Shown piece by piece: positions 34,698 to 45,232 of a stretch of DNA of 64,000 nucleotides. The stretch is from Euglena gracilis. Taxonomy: Eukaryota; Euglenida; Euglenophyceae; Euglenales. The notes beneath the pieces were generated by a model. It saw only the letters and a program-made list of their open reading frames with translations. It was not told the DNA's origin and did no database searches. The stretch is taken from positions 93,500,406 through 93,564,405 of the forward strand of contig CP154956.1 in the NCBI GenBank assembly GCA_039621445.1, read 5' to 3'. Each line of letters starts with the position of its first letter. The first letter of the stretch is position 1. The position numbers and the translations under genes were made by a program.

Positions 34698-37600
34698 CAG
34701 TGGATTCAGACCCCAGGTGGAAGGCGGATTACCAGGTGGACGTACTGGACTGGGACTTCAGAAAACACTTCAAACCTGGAGAATTCCACACGGTGGTGTG
34801 TGGAGTTCCCTGCACAGAATTCAGGATTGCCCTGACGACAAGACCCAGAAACCTGGAAAAGGGAGACTTCCTTGCAAAAAAAGCCCTGGAAATTGTGGAA
34901 TTTCTGCAGCCGCAGAAATGGTGGTTGGAAAACCCAAGGTACGGATACCTGGGAAAACGAGATTACATGAAACCGTACCCGTACATTGACGTGGATTACT
35001 GTCAATACACAGATTGGGGTTACAAAAAACCAACACGAATCTGGGGCAGCCCTGACATCCTGCAGGTACCAACAAAACGGTGTGACGGGAAAACGTGCAA
35101 GAACCTGGACCCAAACGGTGGAGGTCACCTGGTGAAACTCAGCAACAAACACAACATTCCAGCCTTCAAAAAATTCAGGATCCCAGAACAACTGATTCAG
35201 GACCTGGCGGGGTTCCACGAACGGCTACGGCAAACCAGCCAAGCCCAGGCCGCGCAGCAACAACCGCTGCAGCAGCCCAGCCCTGCCCAGACTGCACGAC
35301 AAAACATGCTCTCACAGCCCAGCCCAGAACTGACAGGTCAACAGCCAAACCCAGATTCAACTGACAAAACAGAACCAGACCAAAACATTCGGCTTCCAAA
35401 ACGACTGTGTGAACCGGTGTCCAAACTCCTGCTGGGGCAGGTCATCAGCAGAAAGAAAGCAAAACAACTCCTCATCGAAGTCCGTGCTGTGTTGCCGGAC
35501 GGTAAAAAAATGTTCCTACAGGCCCTGATTGACACGGGAGCACAGGCAAACCTGGTGAAAAAGAACCTGATTCCCCAACAAAATTTCAGACGTTCACAAA
35601 AACCCTTGGCCCTGATCACAGCGGACGGAACAAGGATGGAAGGAGGACTACACGAAGTCACACTGGAACTGCAGTTTTCATCACGGGTGCACAACACGGA
35701 CAGAACAAGGGAGTGGTCCACCATTGGAACATTCCATGACGCTGACATCCAAGTGGATGCCATCCTCGGGTATCCGTGGATGGAACAACACCAACTGGGG
35801 GTTTTTCCACACCTACAATCACTGGCCCTCATAGGTGAACCACTGCGGCTGCTGTCCAGTTGGCACCAGCTGAAGGAACAAAAACACAGGGAACGGAAAA
35901 TACACCAACTTCAGAAAAACATTTCGGAAGTGCGGGCAATGAATTTGCAGATTCCTGCTGAAGCGGGCCAGGACGAGGAAAAACTGTTCGAAGACGAAAC
36001 AACATTGGAAACACTGGCAAAACAACTTCAGAAATCGGCAAAGAAATCTGACAGGGTTCAGGGTGTTGTGGTGGTGCCAGAAGGACAGGAAACACAAGGC
36101 GAAAGGGTGGCTGAACTGGTGAAAAAACTGCGGCAGGACTATGAAGGAGTGGTCTTGCGAGACAAAATTTACCCAGACCCCCCAGAACGTGGACCACTGG
36201 GTTATGGGAAAATCGAACTGAAACCTGGAACAGTGGCGAAAAAGCAAAGACCCATCCACATGACAGGAGAACGCCGACAGGCACTCATCGACATGGTGGA
36301 CGAATGGGTTAGGGACCTGAAAGTGGAAGACGGGAGGAGTGACTGGTCCAGCCCCACGTTCGTGGTGGCCAAAAAAGGTGGAAAATGGAGAGGGGTGGTG
36401 GATTTCAGAGCACTGAACGAGGCAACAATCACAGACGCCCATCCCCTCCCTAGGATAGAAGACATCCTAGTTCAACAAGGACAACGGGCCCTGTACAGTG
36501 TACTGGACCTGAAAGACGCCTTCCACCAGGTGCCACTGAGAACAGAATTGAGACCCTACACCTGCTGCAGCACACCCAAGGGAACAAAACAGTGGAGAGT
36601 GGTGGTCATGGGAATGAAAAACGGTGTACCGATTTTCCAGAGGGTGATCGAGTACAGCCTGGAGGAGGTACAGGACATTGCAAACCCCTACGTGGACGAC
36701 ATAATCGTAGGAACTGTGTGGCAGGGGTCAGAAGAAAAAACCCTAGAACAACACGACAAAGACATCAGGAGGGTGATGGAGGCACTGAAAAAACAGCAGC
36801 ACGTGGCAGACATCAAGAAATGCAAATTTTTCGTGAAAGAGGTGGAATTCTGTGGACACGTGCTGGGTGGCGGACAACGGAAACCTGCACCTGGGAAACT
36901 GATGGCCTTGGAAAAGTGTGAGGAACCAAAAACGGTCACAGCCCTGCGGGCATTCCTGGGATTCACAAACTACTACGCCTCATACATCCCAGGGTATGCA
37001 GAATTGGCAGCAGACCTAATGGAGAAACTGAAGGTGAAAAAAGGACAGGGGAAGAAAGGAAGCCTGACACCTGTGTTTTTCGGTGAAAAGGAACGAACAG
37101 CCTTCCAGACCATCAAAGGAAAACTGCTCGGAAGCCTGAAACTGCAAACAGTGAACCCAGACAAACCGTTCATACTCAGGGTGGATGCAAGTGGCAGAGC
37201 CGTAGGTGCGGCTCTGGAACAATTTGCGGAGGACACTGCAGAAAAACCAGACCCAACGACAGCCATGACCAAAAAAACAGTACCCGTAGCTTTCTGTTCA
37301 CGAAAACTGGCACCGGGGCAGGTTCGCTCGTGGTCTCCTAGGGAGAAGGAGACCTACGCAGTGATCCTGGCCCTGCAAAAATGGGCTTCCTGGATAGGAA
37401 TGCAACCGGTACTGGTGTTGACGGACCACAAGTCCATTGAGGCATGGGCAACGGAGGCGCTGGACACCCCCAGTGGACCAGCTGGACGTAGGGCTAGGTG
37501 GCACGAACTGCTTTCGCGGTTCGACATAACCGTTGCATACGTACCTGGCAAAGACAACACGGTCGCCGATGCCTTGAGTAGGTGGGCCTACCCCGCCTCA

Positions 37601-39703
37601 CAGGCATTCGCCGATGTGAGTATCCACGGGAGTGAGGAGGACGACCGACTCATGAAAGAAATCATCAAACAGGAGGAAAAGGAACAGAAAACTTGTATGG
37701 TGATCAACGTGGCAGACCTGGCACAGGCACAAAAACAACTTCAAGAACCCGTCACTGTGGCCGTCACAACAAGGGGGGGAGCCAAAACGGGTGAAGATTC
37801 GCCCACAGTGCCTGGTTCAACGGAAAACGGTGGCATCCCTCAAAAAATTTCAAAACCACCTCAAAAACCTGCAAAAACGACAAAGAAATGGGTTGTGAAG
37901 GAAACGACTGTGGTGGAACCAAGCAAAAAACTGGCAGGGGCAACCCCAAGGGAGACCACGGATGAGGCAGGAAACCTGATCCGACCAGACCAACCAAAAA
38001 ACAAAACCCCAGAAAATTCAAAAACGGCCGAGGGACCATCCACTGAGGAAGACCCACCAAGGCGAAGACCCCTGGAAGAGGACCTTGTGGAACCCCTAAC
38101 AACAACCGACTCAACAAAACAACAGGACGCGCAAGGTGCGTCATCCTCAACGGGGACACCCGTTGGACCTCCATCAAGGGGAGTGCACGCCCCGGAGCTT
38201 CAACAGGGGGAACCGAAAGGGGTGATGGACAGGGAATGGAAGAACGAGTACAAAAGTTGCCCAAGGTGGGGACCTGTGCTCAAGGACCTGAAGGGAACGG
38301 GGTTCAAAAACTGGCCTGACGGGTACCGATTCGACAACGGCAGGCTCTACAAAAACGGACTCCTGTGTGTACCAAGTGGGTTGACTGGAAACGTAATTCG
38401 GGAACATCACGAAACAGCCGGGCACCCAGGGTCAGCCCGACTGTGGGACCAGATGGGAAGGTGGTTTGCGTTTGCGGACCACCAGGATGCAAAAAAACTG
38501 ACAGGCAAAATGATGACCATGTGTGAAACCTGCCAAGCAACAGAACCCAGCCACTTACCATACAAGTGCCCCATTGAACCGACACCGATTCCTGCACACC
38601 TGATGGACAGTGTTGCTATCGACTTGTTCTCTCTACCTGAAACCACCTTTGAAGGGAAAAAATACGACACGTTGGCGTTGTGTGTGGACAGGCTGAGTGG
38701 GTGGATGGTTGCAACCCCCCACCTGGCCAAGGGACTCACAGCAGAAAAGGTTGGAAAGGAAATGTACAAACAGTGGGGAATTTTTGGGATACCCTCGGTG
38801 GTGAGCTCCGACCGGGGCTCCCACTTCACAGCCGGTTGGTGGAAAACACTGTGTGCTGCCCACGGGGTCCGTGTGGCGTACGGGCAGGCATATCATCACC
38901 AAGCCAACGGACGGGCTGAGGTAGCGGGTCAACAAGTCCTCCGAAAACTGGCAAAACTGGCTGCGGAAAAAGGGGTACCCTGGGTTGAACTCCTACCGAA
39001 CGCCTTGAGGGCCCTACACGACGTCCCAGGTGAAACGGGATTGTCACCGTACAAAATTGTGTTTGGCAGGCACAGACCGTTGGCGGGATTACCATACCAA
39101 CCACAAAAGGAAGCGGAAGGGGCCTCAACGTTCTTGGAAAGGATGAAGGAACAAGACCAGTGGGTGAGCCTGGTCCTGAACGAAAAACAGCGTGAACGGG
39201 CTGAAACGGTGAACCAAAAACGCAGAGAACCACCTGCCTTGGAAATCGGTTCCAAAGTCTGGTATCAACCCGAAAGACAACCTGGTACCGACAAACTCGA
39301 ACCGAAGTGGAAAGGACCTGCTGTGGTGTTGGAACGGGTAGGACAGCACTCCTACGTGGTGGAACTTCGACCCGGAAACCGACAACCTGCCCACCGTTCA
39401 CAACTCAAACCCCACGTGGAGGACCTCTACAACACAACTCCTGTCCCCCTCTACTTTTGGTCGGGCAAGGCACAGGAGTTGGAGGTTGGCCCTGACGAAT
39501 GGGAGGTTGACAAAGTGCTGAATCACCGCAGAAAAGACGGAAAACTTCAATTTTTGATTCAGTGGAAAAACTGGGACCCATCTGATACTCAGTGGGAACC
39601 CCTGAACCATTTGTTCCTCCGAACAAACAAAGATGTGGTCCAATACTGCAAAGAACGGGACTTGGCCGTGGATGTGAGAGAGTTGCTTGATGGGATGGAG
39701 TGA
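34598..39703 (+). CDS. pol: Pol: cytosine methyltransferase, protease, RT, RNase H, integrase, chromodomain (1b)
   Basis: 1701 open codons; the first 10-12 are out-of-frame filler, because true Pol enters this frame after a one-base loss in motif I. Domains: C5-cytosine methyltransferase (catalytic Cys72 in GVPCTEF, ENP at 111-113, DWGYKKPTRIW, FRIPEQL); Q/P linker; aspartic protease with Asp312 in DTG; RT with VDFRALN, DLKDAFHQV and YVDD at 698-701; RNase H with Asp863; P/T-rich linker; integrase HHCC finger (about 1269-1312) and catalytic Asp1342, Asp1405, Glu1441 (D-35-E); chromodomain about 1635-1680. The stop is TGA 39701-39703. This is Ty3/gypsy chromovirus-like order with an added methyltransferase before the protease. 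Apart from the upstream break it looks functional. Confidence 0.93.
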   Translation: MGHSRKTKTKNAGPVLWKKLVSKVYEKMGFEVVTVDSDPRWKADYQVDVLDWDFRKHFKPGEFHTVVCGVPCTEFRIALTTRPRNLEKGDFLAKKALEIVEFLQPQKWWLENPRYGYLGKRDYMKPYPYIDVDYCQYTDWGYKKPTRIWGSPDILQVPTKRCDGKTCKNLDPNGGGHLVKLSNKHNIPAFKKFRIPEQLIQDLAGFHERLRQTSQAQAAQQQPLQQPSPAQTARQNMLSQPSPELTGQQPNPDSTDKTEPDQNIRLPKRLCEPVSKLLLGQVISRKKAKQLLIEVRAVLPDGKKMFLQALIDTGAQANLVKKNLIPQQNFRRSQKPLALITADGTRMEGGLHEVTLELQFSSRVHNTDRTREWSTIGTFHDADIQVDAILGYPWMEQHQLGVFPHLQSLALIGEPLRLLSSWHQLKEQKHRERKIHQLQKNISEVRAMNLQIPAEAGQDEEKLFEDETTLETLAKQLQKSAKKSDRVQGVVVVPEGQETQGERVAELVKKLRQDYEGVVLRDKIYPDPPERGPLGYGKIELKPGTVAKKQRPIHMTGERRQALIDMVDEWVRDLKVEDGRSDWSSPTFVVAKKGGKWRGVVDFRALNEATITDAHPLPRIEDILVQQGQRALYSVLDLKDAFHQVPLRTELRPYTCCSTPKGTKQWRVVVMGMKNGVPIFQRVIEYSLEEVQDIANPYVDDIIVGTVWQGSEEKTLEQHDKDIRRVMEALKKQQHVADIKKCKFFVKEVEFCGHVLGGGQRKPAPGKLMALEKCEEPKTVTALRAFLGFTNYYASYIPGYAELAADLMEKLKVKKGQGKKGSLTPVFFGEKERTAFQTIKGKLLGSLKLQTVNPDKPFILRVDASGRAVGAALEQFAEDTAEKPDPTTAMTKKTVPVAFCSRKLAPGQVRSWSPREKETYAVILALQKWASWIGMQPVLVLTDHKSIEAWATEALDTPSGPAGRRARWHELLSRFDITVAYVPGKDNTVADALSRWAYPASQAFADVSIHGSEEDDRLMKEIIKQEEKEQKTCMVINVADLAQAQKQLQEPVTVAVTTRGGAKTGEDSPTVPGSTENGGIPQKISKPPQKPAKTTKKWVVKETTVVEPSKKLAGATPRETTDEAGNLIRPDQPKNKTPENSKTAEGPSTEEDPPRRRPLEEDLVEPLTTTDSTKQQDAQGASSSTGTPVGPPSRGVHAPELQQGEPKGVMDREWKNEYKSCPRWGPVLKDLKGTGFKNWPDGYRFDNGRLYKNGLLCVPSGLTGNVIREHHETAGHPGSARLWDQMGRWFAFADHQDAKKLTGKMMTMCETCQATEPSHLPYKCPIEPTPIPAHLMDSVAIDLFSLPETTFEGKKYDTLALCVDRLSGWMVATPHLAKGLTAEKVGKEMYKQWGIFGIPSVVSSDRGSHFTAGWWKTLCAAHGVRVAYGQAYHHQANGRAEVAGQQVLRKLAKLAAEKGVPWVELLPNALRALHDVPGETGLSPYKIVFGRHRPLAGLPYQPQKEAEGASTFLERMKEQDQWVSLVLNEKQRERAETVNQKRREPPALEIGSKVWYQPERQPGTDKLEPKWKGPAVVLERVGQHSYVVELRPGNRQPAHRSQLKPHVEDLYNTTPVPLYFWSGKAQELEVGPDEWEVDKVLNHRRKDGKLQFLIQWKNWDPSDTQWEPLNHLFLRTNKDVVQYCKERDLAVDVRELLDGME

Positions 39704-40849
39704 CACATGTCACATACCCCTGGGCCCCCTCACAGACACCGTCACTTCGACACCCCGAACGACCCCAAAGCCAACCCCAACCCTACCACCCATACCAACC
39801 TCGACTGATTTGAATTTACACACCTGTGACAAAACCTACCTGACTCAAAACGACAAAACGGGCTTGGGCAGCCCCCCTGGCCAGCCCACCTGAACCCGAA
39901 CCGCTGGCCAGCCCAACTCGAACCAGCCCAACGGACCTGAACAAGACCCGACCCGACCCGAATTCACTGACCTCAAGTGCCTCTCTTCTGCCAATCGATC
40001 CATTCTTCAATTCATCATCGTTGTTGTTGTTGGTTGGGACCCCCCCCGGGGAGAACGAACCTTCACCCCTGGACCTGGCCAGCCTACTTGTAAAAACAAA
40101 ACACAGCCCCCAACCCCAACCGTAGCAGCCAGCCAAACTGGGCAAACGGTGGAAGGGGAACCTGACTTTGTCCAAAAAATCCCGGACCTGGCCGGCCCCG
40201 GGCCACCGGCCCGGGGGGGGGGGGGGGCGAGGACCCTCCACAGCACCTGACCTCGCACAAACCAGCCTACCCCCCAGAAAAAAAAATACAAAAATACAAA
40301 AAAAACATTGTCCTTGACCCAGCCTGATTTTTAACCGAAACCCAGCCTTCACCTGATTTTTATTAAAATTCGTCCCCGGCCAAAGCCTGACCGCTTGGCC
40401 TGGGGGGGGGGGGCTGGAAGACCCCAGCTGGACCCACCCCCCACCGAACAGACACCAAGCCTAGACACCGCATTGGCTAACCGAACCGAAAACGGCTGTC
40501 TAGGAGCCTGACCGTGACAAAACAACTCACCTGGCCTGGGAATAAGAATTTCCTGAGAATTTTAACCGTGGCTGGCGCTTGGTTCACAACAGCGCCTGCC
40601 CCCCCCCCAACGCCAAACAGCCCTAGGCGGGCTGGGAGGGGGGACAACACACCAGACCCCGCACAGACCCAACTACGCAAAGCAGAACATTGGACCCAAC
40701 CTTGGCCATAAAACGAACCTGAACGGCACAGCCCCCTGAGGGGGGGGGACCCTGAACCACAACGGTCCCCTCGCTCGCCCCCTCCTCACAACGAGTGCAC
40801 TCCGCACCCCTTCCTGTTGGAGTCGTGAAGAGTTGTAAACAACTCCTTC
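39704..40849 (+). other. Noncoding 3' region of element 1b
   Basis: Same sequence as in 1a with shorter C runs (CCCCCCC at 40040 against a much longer run in 1a). No gene is seen. The small hairpin precedes the polypurine tract. Confidence 0.8.
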
Positions 40850-40860
40850 GGGAAGGGGAG
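40850..40860 (+). other. Polypurine tract of element 1b
   Basis: GGGAAGGGGAG directly before the 3' LTR. Confidence 0.88.
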
Positions 40861-41365
40861 TGTGAGTCAGGGGTGCTGAGTGCCCAAAACAACATAACCT
40901 AACCCAACCCAACCTGATGACTCTGCAGTTAGGATTAAGAAAATCTTATTAGGAATTATTATCAGCTGACTCCATCTGTCCCTGCACAGGGCTCTGTCTC
41001 TGTCACTCATTCTGTCAGTTGTTCAAGAATTATCTGGGATCAATTATCATCAATTATCTGGAACCAATCATTATCTTACCCTTGGTTTGGACTTTTGGAC
41101 TTTGGTACTCTCTTCCTTTGTGGTTTGCTTGTATTGTGCTGTTGGATTTGTGGGATTTTTAAACTTTTGGCAAATACGAGGTGTGAAACTTTGAGCCAAC
41201 CCACCTCATTTCACCCAAAACACCCTCAAAACAAAGAAAAATGCAATTTTTAAAACAGGCCGCGAGGGGAATTGAAATCACCCTGGGCAGGGTAAAAGAT
41301 CCTACGCAACGGGGTGCCGGCCCCGAGGAACTGGAAACTCCAGGGCGGGCACCACGATTACAACA
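40861..41365 (+). repeat. 3' LTR of element 1b
   Basis: 505 bp. Differences from its 5' LTR seen by eye: GATTAAG for GATTAGG and TCTTATT for TCGTATT. It ends ...TTACAACA and is followed by the CCTG duplication and satellite. Confidence 0.95.
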
Positions 41366-42346
41366 CCTGGGACAGTTGAGCAGCAAAAGGGTTTCGCCTC
41401 CAAAACGGTTCGGCAGCACAAGGGATTTTGTTATTTTGGGGCCCTGGGACAGTTGAGCAGCAAAAGGGATTCGCTTCCAAAACGGTTCGGCTACACAAGG
41501 GATTTTGTTATTTTGGGGCCCTGGGACAGTTGGGCAGCAAAAGGGATTCGCTTCCAAAACGGTTCGGCAGCACAAGGGATTTTGTTATTTTGGGGCCCTG
41601 CGACAGTTGAGCAGCAAAAGGGATTCGCTTCCAAAACGGTTCGGCAACAGAAGGGATTTTGTTATTTTGGGTCCCTGGGACAGTTCAGCAGCAAAAGGGA
41701 TTCGCTTCCAAAACGGTTCGGCAGCACAAGGGGTTTTGTTATTTTGGGGCCCTGGGACAGTTGAGCAGCAAAAGGGATTCGCTTCCAAAACGGTTCGGCT
41801 ACACAAGGGATTTTGTTATTTTGGGGTCCTGGGACAGTTGAGCAGCAAAAGGGATTCGCTTCCAAAACGGTTCGGCAGCACAAGGGATTTTGTTATTTTG
41901 GGGCCCTGGGACAGTTGAGCAGCAAAAGGGATTCGCTTCCAAAACGGTTCGGCAGCACAAAGGATTTTGTTATTTTGGGGCCCTGGGACAGTTGAGCAGC
42001 AAAAGGGATTCGCTTCCAAAAATGGTTCGGCAGCACAAGGGATTTTGTTATTTTGGGGCCCTGGGACAGTTGAGCAGCAAAAGGGATTCGCCTCCAAAAC
42101 GGTTCGGCAGCACAAGGGATTTTGTTATTTTGGGGCCCTGGGACAGTTGAGCAGCAAAAGGGATTCGCTTCCAAAACGGTTCGGCAGCACAAGGGATTTT
42201 GTTATTTTGGGGCCCTGGGACAGTTGGGCAGCAAAAGGGATTCGCTTCGAAAACGGTTCGGCAGCACAAGGGATTTTGTTATTTTGGGGCCCTGGGACAG
42301 TTGAGCAGCAAAAGGGATTCGCTTCCAAAACGGTTCGGCAACACAA
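41366..42346. repeat. 77-bp satellite array, last block (about 13 monomers)
   Basis: More diverged than the other blocks (CAGTTGGGCAGC, GGTCCTGGG, CGCCTCC and GGGTTTTG variants) and ending mid-monomer at GGCAACACAA. Greater divergence at an array edge is typical where homogenisation is weaker. Confidence 0.96.
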
Positions 42347-42540
42347 TTTTTGCGGGGGGGGGGGCTTAAAAAGTCGGTGACCCCCCCCTTTTAGTACATT
42401 AGAGTGGGTAGTCGGTCGACTAGTCGACCGACTACCCAGTTCCCCCCACCGACTAGTCGGTCGACTAGTAGTCGGTGAACTAGTCGACCGACTAGTCGGT
42501 CGACTACCAAGAACCCTCCCCCCCCCCTACTCTAAGTCGG
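42347..42540. repeat. Palindrome-rich patch between satellite and LINE
   Basis: Contains a perfect 32-bp palindrome (42406-42437, centre CTAG) and a hairpin with perfect 20-bp arms and an 11-base loop (42449-42468 with 42480-42499), all built from GTCGAC/ACTAGT motifs. An outer inverted repeat, TTAGAGTGGG (42399) against CCTACTCTAA (about 42526-42535), encloses both. It is bordered by G and C homopolymers. Function unknown; it could be a transposon end or a fragile cruciform-forming site. Confidence 0.8.
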
Positions 42541-43213
42541 GGAGCCGGGCCGGGGGGCGAAGCTGATCACAGCCCTTGCACGACTGACCCACGTCTGGGT
42601 TCACGGTCAGCTGCCACCGCACCACGCTGCGGCCTGGTGCTGCGCAAACCTGACACCCCTCCGCAAGAAGGACAACGGGGTGCGACCCGTAGCGGTGGGG
42701 GGGACCATTCGACGCCTGGTGGGGAAGGCGCTGCTCCAGACACCAAATGCACGGTCGGAGGTCGCAACCCTCGCCCCCACACAGGTTGGGGTAGGGGTAC
42801 GAAATGCGGCTGAAGCCGTCGCCCTGGGCATGCAACACCTCGTCAATCGGCTAGGGGACACATCGCCCTGGTTATCTCTCCAGGTGGACTACTCCAACGC
42901 GTTCAACACTGTGGACCGCGGGGCAATCCTCACGGAAGCAGAGACACGGACCCCCAGCCTGTTCAATTTCTTGAGGTTTGCCTACAGCACACCCGTACCC
43001 CTCTTCTGCGGCGGCCGGTCCATCCTCTCACAACGGGGGACACACCAAGGCTGTCCTCTGGGCCCCATTGGGTTCGCCCTGGCACTACAGCCCCTACTGG
43101 AGCAGATTACCAGGGACGGCCAGCTACTGTGCAACAGCTGGTACCTGGACGACGGCCTTTTGGTCGGGACCCCGGACAGGATTGAGCACTGCCTACGTTT
43201 CCTGCTGCAAGAC
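42541..43213 (+). pseudogene. Non-LTR (LINE-type) reverse transcriptase fragment
   Basis: About 224 codons open from the left edge, with no start codon needed for a fragment. Motifs: NLTPLRKKDNGVRPVAVG (fingers), GVRNAAEAVALGMQH, LQVDYSNAFNTVDR (catalytic Asp), RGTHQGCPLGP and WYLDDGLLVGTP (YLDD catalytic pair). This is the RT of a non-LTR retrotransposon, truncated at its 5' end by the palindromic patch and at its 3' side at 43213, where the family 2 LTR was inserted. Beyond 43213 the frame reads only a short LTR-encoded tail, stopping at 43258. It is the host sequence of the family 2 insertion and the source of the LINE part in the amplified fragments at 6304-11362. Confidence 0.88.
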
Positions 43214-44380
43214 TGTTTCACACCCGTGCTGCCATGTCCCCCGGCAGCACTGGGGTGAAGCGGAAACCCCCGCCTCGGGCCAGTTTCCGGCGTAGGATCG
43301 TTTTTTGGCTCCTCGAGCCGACTTGTGTCGGAAATTTTTTCCCATTCTGCACCCCCCTGTGGCCGAAACTGGGCCATCATTTCCAAGGAGAAACTTCCCA
43401 GTGGACCCTCCCCGACCCCTGAGGGGGGTGTCACTGGGATCTCCAAGGGGGGTGTCTTTGGGGTTTCAACCCCTCCCTGCTCAGTTGAACCAGTGAGAGC
43501 CAACACCCCCCCCCTGGGTGTCATTTCTCACAGTTTCTGGGCCAAAAAGGGGGTTTTGGGGTGAAATTTGGCCAGTGGTTGCCTGAGTTGAAGAGTCCCA
43601 CCCCCCTGCCCCTTTTCCCACAGATGAGGTGGGGGGAAGACAAACCTCACCTTCTTCAAATGATTGATTGTTTTGTTGATCTTCCATTTGCAATTGAAAT
43701 TCCAAATTCAATACTTGATTGTAATTGGATGCAATTGCCACAACAAGTACAATGGTGCAACAGGTAAAGAGGAAAACCCTGTGAAAAGAAAATGATTTTG
43801 ATGCCCTTGATGGGCAGTTAAATTTAGGATTGAGTGCGCTGATTCGTAAGCGCTCTCAAATCCCAAATCCTTGCCCATTGCATCAAAATCAACCAACCCA
43901 GGTCAAAATCAAGGTTTCCCCCCTTGATTTTGATAAATTATGCTGAATTCCATCATTATTGAGCTTTGCAAACCCCTGCAAAAACTCCAGGAACTCAGGC
44001 GCCAATCTCTTAAAATTCTGTTCCAAGCGCTTGCAAGCGCTCTCACCAAATCCAACATTTTCCCTTAAAACCAAAGGAAAAATGCATAAAAAGCTTAAAA
44101 TGTGCTAAATAAACCCAAAATCACCATTTGGGAATACCTAGCATCACTCAATCTCTCTCCTTGCACAACCAAACCATGGGCGCCCCAGGAGAGGGAATTT
44201 TAATGGAAATCTTTAGAAAGCCTTAAAATTAGAGCTAAACCGCCCTTAAAAAGGCCTTCTAAAAAGGAAAAACTCCGCCGCCCGGCGGTCGACCTCAAAA
44301 GGTCGTCACTCCCCCCCTTGCGACGAAAGTCGGCGGTTTCACCCCCCCTTCTCGCTTCCTTGGGATGGGAATGAAAGTCA
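43214..44380 (-). repeat. 3' LTR of element 2a
   Basis: 1167 bp. On the minus strand it runs from TGACTTTC to GTGAAACA. Its last 550 bp (minus sense, 43214-43763) are the part amplified in the satellite. No gene. Confidence 0.92.
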
Positions 44381-44392
44381 CTTTGATTTTTT
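44381..44392 (-). other. Polypurine tract of element 2a
   Basis: Minus strand AAAAAATCAAAG directly upstream of the LTR start TGAC. Copy 2b keeps only ATCAAAG here. Confidence 0.75.
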
Positions 44393-45232
44393 GCAACGCG
44401 CGATAACATTGTTCGGCAATGTGAATAAGTGGTGGCGTAGCGGTGAGGAGGAATCTATAACCCATAGATCCCATTCCACCACACCGAACCCCCCCCCACG
44501 GTTCTCACCACCGCGGAAGGAAATGGGGGCCGACACCACTCAAAAAAAAATTCTTTTTGAATGGATAATAATCACCCCCCCCCCCACGGTATTCCCAACC
44601 GTGAAGGGAATGGAGGGTCCATTATCACCAAAAATCCTTTCGGTGATGGATGAAAATCAGCCCCCCCCCCCCCGAGGGGAAGGCCTTGGGGAAAACCTTG
44701 CCCCCCCCCCCGGCGAGAGGTGGGCTTGACTTCCCCCCCCCCCGAAGGGAAAGCCTTGGGCAACCGCCCCCCCCCCCAAGCAAAGGGAGGGCTTGCCTTG
44801 CCCCCCCCCCGAGGGGAAAGCCTTGGGCAACCGCCCCCCCCCCCGGGCAAAGGGAGGGCTTGCCTTGACCCCCCCCCCGGCGGGGAGGTTGAAGAAGACC
44901 ACTTACTTCTTTTTTTTTGGAAGTAATAACACGCCCCCCCCCCCCCGATCAAGCCGACCGGGGTTTCGGGCCTCACTTGCCCAAAGGTGGGGGTACGTTA
45001 AAATAGCCAATCAAACCGATTGGAGAAAGGGACCCCCCACCACGAGTGCCACCGACCCGTGAGAGGGGAGAAATGAAAAATCACAGATTCCTCTTTCATG
45101 ACTGTGGGCGCAACGGGGCACAGTGTCGTTCGAGTGTGGTCAGGTTACACTTTCGGCCTATCCACCGCTCGTGGAAGCTTGATATTCCAGACTTCGAATA
45201 ATAATTGAGAATCCGTCTTCAACTCGTCCAAC
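44393..45232 (-). other. Noncoding 3' region of element 2a with tandem poly-G/poly-C units
   Basis: No gene seen. Between about 44575 and 44950 are repeated units of 50-70 bp that alternate C runs of 9-13 with GAGGGGAAAGCCTTGGGCAA-like and AAGGGAGGGCTTGCC-like segments. On the minus (transcript) strand these are G runs that could form quadruplexes. ORFs through them are low-complexity and not credible. Confidence 0.7.

Larger units (their letters stand above)
28901..41365 (+). mobile_element. Family 1 Ty3/gypsy-type LTR retrotransposon, copy 1b (12.5 kb)
   Basis: Flanked by 505-bp LTRs with a 4-bp duplication CCTG (28897-28900 and 41366-41369) inside the satellite. I count two LTR differences by eye. 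Pol is open for 1701 codons from within the cytosine methyltransferase to the chromodomain. Two lesions make it defective as read: an inversion of 1909 bp inside gag (30538-32446) and a one-base loss in methyltransferase motif I near 34650. It is the best template for the family's coding capacity. Confidence 0.96.

Noticed and set aside
43214-44380. Reading the 1.17-kb repeat as the 3' UTR of the LINE
   Set aside because: It is duplicated at identical length at 55681-56847, has TG...CA ends, and is bordered by a PBS on one side and a polypurine tract on the other, so it is an LTR inserted in the LINE.
44425-44460. Possible tRNA-like segment (GGTGGCGTAGCGGTGAGG)
   Set aside because: I could not find a matching acceptor stem, anticodon arm or TTC arm nearby.
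44572-44976. ORFs of 70-134 codons across the C-run region, both strands
   Set aside because: They are proline/glycine low-complexity translations of homopolymer runs with no conservation.
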